DNA from: a virus
Reading direction: 5' to 3' (one strand)
IMG/VR virus record: IMGVR_UViG_3300020438_000008
Coordinates: 62,001 to 126,000 of that record
DNA length: 64,000 bases
The notes under the pieces are model-generated. The model saw nothing but the letters and a program-made list of their open reading frames with translations, searched no databases and had not been told where the DNA came from. The translations under genes and the position numbers were made by a program. Positions 58,139 to 64,000 of the stretch are shown here, in pieces. Position 1 is the first letter of the stretch. Each line of letters starts with the position of its first letter.

Positions 58139-58392
58139 ATTTGAAGAACCAAACTTTAGAAGAGGCTGTCTCTAAAAATATTCCGGTATATTTGGTATAC
58201 AAGGAAGACACTAAAGAGATTTTAGAATGGTGGCCTTTCGGTGAGGGACTAGCAAGTTCCAGTGCAAGTATGCGTAACAATATGCATGGACCTGATAGTC
58301 ATAATTATGCAAGTTGGAAAGATTACGTAGTGATACGTGATAATCACAACAAGCATCTTAAACAATTGGAAGAAATAGAACGGAGATTATGA
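58135..58392 (+). CDS. Small protein of unknown function
   Basis: An 85-residue protein with LEEAVSKNIPVYLVYKEDTK at the N-terminus and a helical end (NKHLKQLEEIERRL). It is coupled to its neighbours on both sides through ATGA overlaps. Not recognised. Confidence 0.62.
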   Translation: MNLKNQTLEEAVSKNIPVYLVYKEDTKEILEWWPFGEGLASSSASMRNNMHGPDSHNYASWKDYVVIRDNHNKHLKQLEEIERRL

Positions 58393-59036
58393 TGCCTGCA
58401 TGTAAAGGAGATACGTATTCGGTTCCACGCCCGTTTTGTTTAACAGAGGGTTGTGATAATTTGGCACACAATACTGCATCAGCGGCTAAGCCAGTCTGGC
58501 GTAAATATTGTGGTAAGTGTCATACGATACGTAGAAAGAATTTTCAAAATTTATCAGCTAATTTATCTAAAAGTCAATATCCTACTTGTTGTATAAAAAA
58601 CTGTAGGAAAAAAGTAACACTATTAGGAACAGACCATCATGGTAATTTAAAGTTTTCTCAATACTGCGAAAAACACGGAGGAGTCCCATTTCATTTAACG
58701 TGGAGAAAACCTGCATGTGATAATATAAATGGTAAAGGAATGTTATCAGATAGAAGTCCTATTGGGTTTAATTGTACAACTTATATACATTACGACCCGC
58801 CCCTTCCTAAGGGAACAAAGTGGTTAGTAGATTATGGCTTCCCACAACCAATGTTACAAGTTGACCATATAGACGGCCATCCATATAATGAACCATTAGA
58901 TGGGTCTAATTTTCAGACTTTATGTGCTTGTTGTCATAACTATAAAACTTGGAAATCTGGTGATGGACAAACCGCAGGTAGAAAAACCGCACAAAAATCA
59001 ACAAATAATAATGTTGTCCAAAACTTGACAATATAG
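58389..59036 (+). CDS. HNH endonuclease
   Basis: A 215-residue protein with several Cys pairs (FCLTEGCDNLAH, YCGKCHTIRRK, CCIKNC, YCEKH) that may bind zinc, and a C-terminal HNH domain: LQVDHIDGHPYNEPLDGSNF followed by QTLCACCHNYKTW. It may act as a homing-type nuclease or in phage DNA processing. The start may be 58389 or 58392 (MM). Its last codons overlap the -35 of the promoter at 59025, which suggests that its C-terminal end was extended into a pre-existing regulatory region. Confidence 0.78.
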   Translation: MMPACKGDTYSVPRPFCLTEGCDNLAHNTASAAKPVWRKYCGKCHTIRRKNFQNLSANLSKSQYPTCCIKNCRKKVTLLGTDHHGNLKFSQYCEKHGGVPFHLTWRKPACDNINGKGMLSDRSPIGFNCTTYIHYDPPLPKGTKWLVDYGFPQPMLQVDHIDGHPYNEPLDGSNFQTLCACCHNYKTWKSGDGQTAGRKTAQKSTNNNVVQNLTI

Positions 59037-59052
59037 CGAATCGTGTTATAGT
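59025..59052 (+). promoter_or_regulatory. Early promoter, copy 2 of a duplicated cassette
   Basis: TTGACA (59025-59030), 16 bases, TATAGT (59047-59052). It is nearly identical to the cassette at 57509 and drives the AAA ATPase gene. Confidence 0.72.
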
Positions 59053-59091
59053 ATATACATAATGAAAATTAACACACAAAGGAGTGAACAT

Positions 59092-60099
59092 ATGAGTGAG
59101 AACATAGTAGCACAAATTGAAAAAGGCACATACAGAAATCAATCTGTAGAAGGTGCGTTTCCCGTAGTGCAGGAACTTAAACAAGCTAAAGACGGTAGTT
59201 GGTTTATTACTGTTAATGCTGAGGACACTAAGTTTAAAAGTTCTAAAATTAGAGTTAAAGTTAACCCAGAAAATGTAAAAGTTTCTGAAGGTACTGTTGA
59301 ATCAATCAACGAGTCTGATGATGATGCAATGAATAGGATTGCAGAAAGGTTTGCAATTCTTGATGAAATGACCGAGGCAACAATCGATGGTGTTGTTAGA
59401 GGTATGGTAGTTTCAGGCCCTCCAGGTGTTGGTAAAACATATGGTGTTGAGCAAGTACTTGAGAAAGATTCAATCTTTGATATGATGGCTGATAAGCCTC
59501 TTAGACATACTTTTGTAAAAGGTACAATGTCTGCGATTGGTCTTTACTCTACACTTTACAAATACTCTGATCCAAAGAGTATCGTAGTACTAGACGATTG
59601 TGATAGTATTCTTTTTAATGAGGATGCACTAAACATTCTTAAGGCCGCTCTTGATAGTGGTAAGAAGAGGAAGATTTCTTGGAACTCTGACTCGCATTTC
59701 TTAAGAAGGGAAGGTGTTCCTGATACTTTCGAATTCAAAGGTTCAGTTATCTTTATCACTAACTTGAAATTTGATAAAGTTAAAGGTAACAAAATCAAAG
59801 ACCACTTGGAAGCAATTCTTTCAAGGTGTCACTATCTTGATTTGACTATGGACACTGCAAGAGATAAGATTTTGAGAATCAAACAGATTGCTAGAGACGG
59901 TGGTTTATTTGATACTAAAGGTCTTACTAAGGATCAAGAAGTTGAGATTATCGATTTCATGGTTGAGAATCAAAAGAAACTGAGAGAAGTTTCTTTGAGA
60001 ATGGCTCAGAAAATTGCAGACCTTAGAAATATGTCTAAGTCAGGAGATAGATGGAAGAGTTTAGCCGAGTCAACTTGTATGAAGAGGTCAGCGGCTTAA
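59092..60099 (+). CDS. AAA+ ATPase
   Basis: A 335-residue protein. GPPGVGKTYGVEQVLEKD near 109 is the Walker A, SIVVLDDCDSILFNEDALNI near 160 the Walker B, and FIFITN-type sensor 1 appears as VIFITNLKFD near 222. An N-terminal domain of about 90 residues precedes it. Such single-domain AAA proteins occur in marine phages; the substrate is unknown. The start at 59092 is chosen over 59062 for its AAAGGAG ribosome-binding site. Terminating hairpins follow. Confidence 0.78.
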   Translation: MSENIVAQIEKGTYRNQSVEGAFPVVQELKQAKDGSWFITVNAEDTKFKSSKIRVKVNPENVKVSEGTVESINESDDDAMNRIAERFAILDEMTEATIDGVVRGMVVSGPPGVGKTYGVEQVLEKDSIFDMMADKPLRHTFVKGTMSAIGLYSTLYKYSDPKSIVVLDDCDSILFNEDALNILKAALDSGKKRKISWNSDSHFLRREGVPDTFEFKGSVIFITNLKFDKVKGNKIKDHLEAILSRCHYLDLTMDTARDKILRIKQIARDGGLFDTKGLTKDQEVEIIDFMVENQKKLREVSLRMAQKIADLRNMSKSGDRWKSLAESTCMKRSAA

Positions 60100-60103
60100 C
60101 AGT

Positions 60104-60127
60104 TAACTAAGAGCCATCTTAGTTAAA
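60104..60127 (+). repeat. Hairpin before the terminator
   Basis: Perfect ten-pair stem TTAACTAAGA / TCTTAGTTAA with loop GCCA, directly upstream of the terminator, so the message ends in tandem hairpins. Confidence 0.65.
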
Positions 60128-60132
60128 ACCGG

Positions 60133-60176
60133 GACGGTATTAGGTTTCTCTCACTCGCCTAATACCGTCTTTTTTT
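60133..60176 (+). terminator. Rho-independent terminator
   Basis: Perfect 12-pair stem GACGGTATTAGG / CCTAATACCGTC, 13-base loop, seven T. Confidence 0.92.
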
Positions 60177-60186
60177 ATATCTACTA

Positions 60187-60215
60187 TTGCATTTTCTTTC
60201 GAAACATGCTATAAT
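60187..60215 (+). promoter_or_regulatory. Sigma-70 promoter of the SufT gene
   Basis: TTGCAT (60187-60192), 17 bases, TATAAT (60210-60215). The ATG lies ten bases after the -10, so the message is nearly leaderless. Confidence 0.6.
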
Positions 60216-60224
60216 TTAAACATC

Positions 60225-60566
60225 ATGAATATAGAAGAAACAAAACAAAAGATTATAGAGAATCTTAAAGGCGTTCACGACCCTGAAATGGATTGTGATG
60301 TTTATAATCTTGGATTAATTTACGAAGTAAACGTTGGAGAAATGCCTGATACTAAAAAGTATTGTAATATATTAATGTCTCTAACCAGTGCTTTTTGTCC
60401 TGCCGCGGACATGATAGTAAATGATGTAAAAGGAGCGGCGTTAACAGTAGAGGATGTAATAGATTGTCAAGTAGAAGTAACGTTTAACCCTGCTTGGACT
60501 CCTGACAGATTAACGGAAGACGGTCATGCATATCTAAACTATATGTATTCAGATTATATGGATTAA
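60225..60566 (+). CDS. SufT / DUF59-family iron-sulfur assembly protein
   Basis: A 113-residue protein with the MIP18/DUF59 pattern: LKGVHDPEMDCDVYNLGLIY near 14-33, ILMSLTSAFCPAADMIVNDV near 49-68 with the conserved Cys, and VEVTFNPAWTPDRLTEDG near 86-103. Family members help mature iron-sulfur proteins. The window encodes a radical SAM enzyme and two non-heme iron oxygenases, so a phage need for Fe-S assembly is plausible. It is transcribed together with uvsW. Confidence 0.82.
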   Translation: MNIEETKQKIIENLKGVHDPEMDCDVYNLGLIYEVNVGEMPDTKKYCNILMSLTSAFCPAADMIVNDVKGAALTVEDVIDCQVEVTFNPAWTPDRLTEDGHAYLNYMYSDYMD

Positions 60567-60569
60567 TAA

Positions 60570-62015
60570 ATGAAAGAATGTATCATCAAAATTAAGGACG
60601 AAGTAAACATTAAGTTGGAAGGTTTGGATCCTGGTACACGTAGAAAGTGTTCTAATAAACTCAAATTCTTTTTACCACATGCTTATCATATGCCAGCTTA
60701 TAAACTTGGTCGTTGGGATGGTACAGTTAGATTCTGTGATGTTGGTGGTCGTACATTTTTAAATTTACTTGATGATATCTTGCCTGTAATTATGGAAGAA
60801 GGATATGAAGTAAAGATTGATGATGACCGCCAGTTACACAACCTAGAGTTTACTCAAGTTAAGGAAGATTATTGGGGTGATGCAGTATGGCCAGCTGGAC
60901 ACATACAAGAGGGCCAAAACATACGTTTAAGAGACTATCAGGTAGATATAGTCAATAAGTTCATAGAACACCCTCAATGCTTACAAGAGGTCGCCACAGG
61001 CGCAGGAAAGACGATAATAACTGCTACTTTATCTAGTCTAGTAGAACAATATGGACGTAGTATAGTTATTGTGCCAAATAAAGATTTAGTTAGGCAGACA
61101 TTTGAAGATTATGAAAACTGTGGATTAGATGTAGGTGTATATTTTGGTGATAAAAAAGATATCGGTAAAACACATACAATCTGTACTTGGCAAAGTTTGA
61201 ATTCATTATTAAAAAGAAGTAAAGCCGGAGAGGCTAATATACAAGATTTTATTGAAGACGTAATCTGTGTTATGGTTGATGAGGTTCATCAGGCAAAGGC
61301 AGATGTATTGAAAGATTTACTTACAGGTGTTTTTGCTAATATGCCAATTCGTTGGGGACTAACGGGAACGATACCAAAGAGTGATTGGGAATCAGCTTCA
61401 TTAAGAAGTTCTTTAGGAGAAGTTATTCATAAACTTGCGGCTAAAGAATTACAAGACCAAGGAGTACTTGCTAAATGTCATGTCAATATTGTACAGACGG
61501 CAGAAACGGCAGAATATGGGGATTATCAGAGTGAACTAAAGTTTTTATTAGAAGATAAAAAACGTATGCAGTATGTGTCAAATATGATTAGAGATATAGC
61601 TAAATCAGGTAACACATTGGTTCTAACTGGTAGAATTAGTAACGGAAATATGTTACAGGAACTATTAGACGGTTCTGAATTCGTTCAGGGATCAATGAAA
61701 GTAGTTGATAGAAAAGATGCATACGATGAAATAAATCAAGCAACTAACTCAATAACTATTGCGACTTACGGTGTCGCCGCAGTGGGAATTAATATTCCAA
61801 GAATATTTAATCTGGTTTTGCTTGAGCCAGGCAAAAGTTTTGTAAGAGTAATACAATCAATAGGACGAGGTGTACGTATTGCAAAAGATAAAGATTTTGT
61901 TAATGTTTGGGATGTAACTAGCAGATGTAAATTTAGTAGACGCCATTTAACAGAACGTAAAAAATATTATAAGGATGCTCAGTATCCTTTTACAATAGAT
62001 AAGGTAAATTACTAA
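60570..62015 (+). CDS. uvsW: DNA/RNA helicase UvsW
   Basis: A 481-residue SF2 helicase. An N-terminal domain (FFLPHAYHMPAYKLGRWDGT) precedes IRLRDYQVDIVNKFIEH (Q-like motif), VATGAGKTIITATLSSL near 140 (motif I), CVMVDEVHQAKA near 232 (DEVH box), GLTGTIPKSD near 263, and motif VI SIGRGVRIAKD near 430. It remodels branched DNA and R-loops and switches off origin-type replication. Its stop overlaps the next ATG. Confidence 0.94.
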   Translation: MKECIIKIKDEVNIKLEGLDPGTRRKCSNKLKFFLPHAYHMPAYKLGRWDGTVRFCDVGGRTFLNLLDDILPVIMEEGYEVKIDDDRQLHNLEFTQVKEDYWGDAVWPAGHIQEGQNIRLRDYQVDIVNKFIEHPQCLQEVATGAGKTIITATLSSLVEQYGRSIVIVPNKDLVRQTFEDYENCGLDVGVYFGDKKDIGKTHTICTWQSLNSLLKRSKAGEANIQDFIEDVICVMVDEVHQAKADVLKDLLTGVFANMPIRWGLTGTIPKSDWESASLRSSLGEVIHKLAAKELQDQGVLAKCHVNIVQTAETAEYGDYQSELKFLLEDKKRMQYVSNMIRDIAKSGNTLVLTGRISNGNMLQELLDGSEFVQGSMKVVDRKDAYDEINQATNSITIATYGVAAVGINIPRIFNLVLLEPGKSFVRVIQSIGRGVRIAKDKDFVNVWDVTSRCKFSRRHLTERKKYYKDAQYPFTIDKVNY

Positions 62016-62518
62016 TGAAAATTTTAACACCAGAAAACATATGTTATGAAATGAATTCTCTTCCAGAAAACGAGATTGAAGACATAAGATATTGTGTAAT
62101 GGATGTAACGGATAAGAATGAACCAGATTTCTTTTTTATACCGTTAGTATTCATTGAAACATTTAACGCACCTAGTATTAACTTAAGTATAGGTCCTTGG
62201 ACAATAGAAATGCCAATCGATTGGAATATTCTTATTGGGGATCCAGATATGGGACAACTAGAATTTATTCCATTAACAAGTATTAATGAAAGACCTTTTC
62301 AAACTATCTTGACAAATCCTCTCGCAGGCTTTACAATGGGATGGGAAGACATAAAAGTAAACAATGTATTTGCAGATGTAAAATGGTTTTTTCCAAAACT
62401 CAAATATGGTCATATATTAGTTATACCATTAGAGCATGGACCAAAACCAAAGTGTGCATATTTTGTAAAAGACTTGAATAGAATACCAGACGTATTAAAC
62501 AGTTATGACTTTTTTTAA
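62015..62518 (+). CDS. Unknown protein between uvsW and gp62
   Basis: A 167-residue, mainly beta-strand protein (MPIDWNILIGDPDMGQLEFI, FVIPLVFIETF-type strands, and GHILVIPLEHGPKPKCAYFV). The start is in a TAATG overlap with uvsW. I recognise no family. The place between a helicase and the clamp-loader gene suggests a replication-linked role. Confidence 0.65.
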   Translation: MKILTPENICYEMNSLPENEIEDIRYCVMDVTDKNEPDFFFIPLVFIETFNAPSINLSIGPWTIEMPIDWNILIGDPDMGQLEFIPLTSINERPFQTILTNPLAGFTMGWEDIKVNNVFADVKWFFPKLKYGHILVIPLEHGPKPKCAYFVKDLNRIPDVLNSYDFF

Positions 62519-62528
62519 GGAGTAAACA

Positions 62529-63011
62529 ATGGCAGAAAAAATACCATTAAAAGAAATTCTCGGTGCAATGGATCGCCGTGATTTTAATTGGTATTCGAAT
62601 CTTGATGATGAGAAAAAGAAACAATTTTCAAGTTGGTTATTTCTCAGATATGCAAGTAGTGCCAAAGGTAAAGATAAAGATGAAGTTCTGTTGAATACAA
62701 ACGAATTTGTAAACAAGTATTATAAAGATTTATATAAGCATGAAGACTTGATGTGGAAGTTATTTTGCTTAACATCTACAGGAAAAAATCAATTCCATGA
62801 GTATATAAAACCGCCAAACTCACGTATCAAGACAGATACAATATCTCAGTTTATATCACAAACATATCCTCACATGAAAGGTGATGAAATTGAATTGTTT
62901 AGACAGTTGAATTCTGATGATGATATAAAACAAATGGCAAGAGATACTGGAATGACTGATAAAGAGTTTGATGAAATTTTTGGTAAAACGAAAAAAAGGA
63001 AAAAGAAATGA
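62529..63011 (+). CDS. 62: Clamp-loader subunit gp62-like
   Basis: A 160-residue helical protein. DFNWYSNLDDEKKKQFSSWL near 18, then NTNEFVNKYYKDLYKHEDLM near 57 with WKLFCLTSTGKNQFHEYI, and ISQTYPHMKGDEIELFRQL near 118 fit the T4 gp62 family (187 residues in T4), the small clamp-loader subunit that works with gp44 to place gp45 on DNA. gp44 and gp45 are not in this window. Ribosome-binding site AAGGAG. Confidence 0.75.
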   Translation: MAEKIPLKEILGAMDRRDFNWYSNLDDEKKKQFSSWLFLRYASSAKGKDKDEVLLNTNEFVNKYYKDLYKHEDLMWKLFCLTSTGKNQFHEYIKPPNSRIKTDTISQFISQTYPHMKGDEIELFRQLNSDDDIKQMARDTGMTDKEFDEIFGKTKKRKKK

Positions 63012-63238
63012 CAAATGACGAACTAGTAACAACAATTAAAATACTCGTAAGTGAAATCGAGGTACAAAAATTAAGAATTCAACCACATGACACTGGTCAC
63101 ATACATACTACTATCGGCGTATTAGAGGATAGAGTAGAAGAACTTTTAAATGAAGTTAAGACAGGTGTTAATATGTTTTCTTCATCTACCTATGTAGGTG
63201 TAGAAAATGGAAAATACGTAGGCGTTAAAGATGTTTAG
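63008..63238 (+). CDS. Small protein of unknown function
   Basis: A 76-residue protein coupled to gp62 by an ATGA overlap. A helical N-terminus (NDELVTTIKILVSEIEVQKL) precedes HIHTTIGVLEDRVEELLNEV. It may be a coiled-coil dimer. Not recognised. Confidence 0.62.
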   Translation: MTNDELVTTIKILVSEIEVQKLRIQPHDTGHIHTTIGVLEDRVEELLNEVKTGVNMFSSSTYVGVENGKYVGVKDV

Positions 63239-63252
63239 TGGTTGAGATAAAC

Positions 63253-63329
63253 GGACCCGTAGTTCAGCTGGATAGAACGCCTGTCTACGAAACAGGAGGT
63301 CAGAGGTTCGAATCCTCTCGGGTCCGCCA
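63253..63329 (+). tRNA. tRNA-Arg (anticodon ACG)
   Basis: A complete cloverleaf: acceptor GGACCCG with CGGGTCC, anticodon stem CCTGT/ACAGG with loop CTACGAA (anticodon ACG), T arm AGAGG-TTCGAAT-CCTCT, discriminator G and an encoded CCA. The A of the anticodon would need conversion to inosine by the host to read CGU/CGC. Confidence 0.95.
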
Positions 63330-63342
63330 GAAAGAGAAGTCT

Positions 63343-64000
63343 ATGTTTGAATGTAAATTTTGTGGAAAAAGTTTTAAGAGAGAAAAGACTCTTATTGCCC
63401 ATATGTGCGAACAGAAAAGAAGATTTACAAACAAAGATTCAAAATATGTAAGATTAGGATTTCTTGCATATAATCGTTTTTATGAAATATCTCAAAGAGG
63501 CACAAAACAAAGAACATACGAAGACTTTTCTAAAAGCAATTATTATACTGCATTTACAAAGTTTGGTAAATATATTATAGAAGTAAATGCTATAGACCCA
63601 GAAAAGTTTATAGATTTTGTTATAACAAGCGGCGTAAAGCTGGATAAATGGTGTTCTGATACTGTTTATGAAACTTATATCAGAGAACTAAATAAAAAAG
63701 AGACAGCCGAACGTGCAGTTGAAAGAGGCATCTTATTGATGCAACAATGGGGAATGGAAAATGATAGACCGTTTAATGTATTCTTTAGGGAGATTAGTAA
63801 GCCACGTGCTATACACTGGATCAAATCCGGACGCATTAGCCCTTGGATTATTTTTAATTCTATGTCTGGTACTGAACTTTTAAATAGTTTCAATGACCAT
63901 GAGTTAAATTTGATTAATGAATATCTTGAGCCTACTTTCTGGACAAGAAAGTTTGAGGTCAGAAAAGACGATGTTATTTTTGTAAAAGAGATTCTAGAGA
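63343..64000 (+). CDS. Zinc-finger N-terminal protein, C-terminus beyond window
   Basis: The reading frame is open from the ATG at 63343 to the window end (219 codons). The first residues read MFECKFCGKSFKREKTLIAH, then MCEQKRR, a C2H2-like or C-x2-C...H...C zinc finger. The rest is charged and mixed, with no motif I recognise (RAIHWIKSGRISPWIIFNS near 150). Proteins with this zinc-finger start occur in marine T4-like phages, with unknown function. It starts 13 bases after the tRNA, with AGAGAAG as ribosome-binding site. Confidence 0.68.
   Translation, partial: MFECKFCGKSFKREKTLIAHMCEQKRRFTNKDSKYVRLGFLAYNRFYEISQRGTKQRTYEDFSKSNYYTAFTKFGKYIIEVNAIDPEKFIDFVITSGVKLDKWCSDTVYETYIRELNKKETAERAVERGILLMQQWGMENDRPFNVFFREISKPRAIHWIKSGRISPWIIFNSMSGTELLNSFNDHELNLINEYLEPTFWTRKFEVRKDDVIFVKEILE

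Overview
The window is a piece of an AT-rich, T4-like myovirus (tailed phage with a contractile tail). T4 core genes are recognisable throughout: late sigma factor gp55, recombination nuclease gp46/gp47, portal gp20, protease gp21, scaffold gp22, capsid gp23, neck gp13/gp14/gp15, sheath gp18, tube gp19, head nuclease gp4, terminase gp16/gp17, gp32, UvsX, UvsY, UvsW, clamp-loader gp62 and NrdA/NrdB. Gene families typical of marine T4-like phages (QueD-like enzyme, twitch radical SAM, 2OG-Fe(II) oxygenases, SufT, Nudix, LPD29) point to a cyanophage- or pelagiphage-type virus of a marine bacterium. No photosynthesis gene is seen, so the host is left open.

Layout. 1-1025 (minus): baseplate genes for a muralytic protein (cut by the window edge), gp53 and a gp48-like tube cap. 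1149-7075 (plus): gp55, gp47, an SDR-like protein, gp46 and small early genes, with a promoter-sRNA-terminator cassette at 5906-6053. 7068-9299 (minus): a PD-(D/E)XK nuclease, a 640-base gene-free stretch with a structured RNA candidate, and gp26 joined to a gp51-like tail by an apparent -1 frameshift. 9409-17781 (plus): putative tape measure and the head operon gp20 to gp23. 17907-23198 (plus): three modular fibre-type genes and a small membrane peptide. 23244-26801 (minus): an unknown gene, Nudix, gp15 and gp14. 26865-48262 (plus): dioxygenase, gp13, radical SAM, membrane protein, dNMP kinase, gp18, gp19, a tube-like protein, gp4, gp16, internal head-protein candidates, two paralogous fibre-like proteins, amidinotransferase, oxygenase, gp17 and a large unknown late protein. 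48460-63238 (plus): replication, recombination and nucleotide genes (gp32, UvsX, QueD-like, UvsY, NrdA/B, AAA ATPase, SufT, UvsW, gp62) and many small early genes. The window closes with a tRNA-Arg(ACG) and a truncated zinc-finger gene.

Expression logic. Two promoter classes can be read directly. Twelve sites resemble sigma-70 promoters (TTGACA-like, 16-17 bases, TATAAT-like) and mostly precede early genes. About eighteen GATAAATA or TATAAATA boxes precede virion operons and match the T4 late promoter read by gp55, which is itself encoded here behind a sigma-70 promoter. Strong hairpin-plus-T-run terminators separate the modules. The three most interesting items are the gp26/gp51 frameshift signal, the structured RNA candidate at 7741-8160, and the small CU-rich RNA at about 5941 that is complementary to phage ribosome-binding sites. 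All functions are assigned by reading the sequence; no database search was run.
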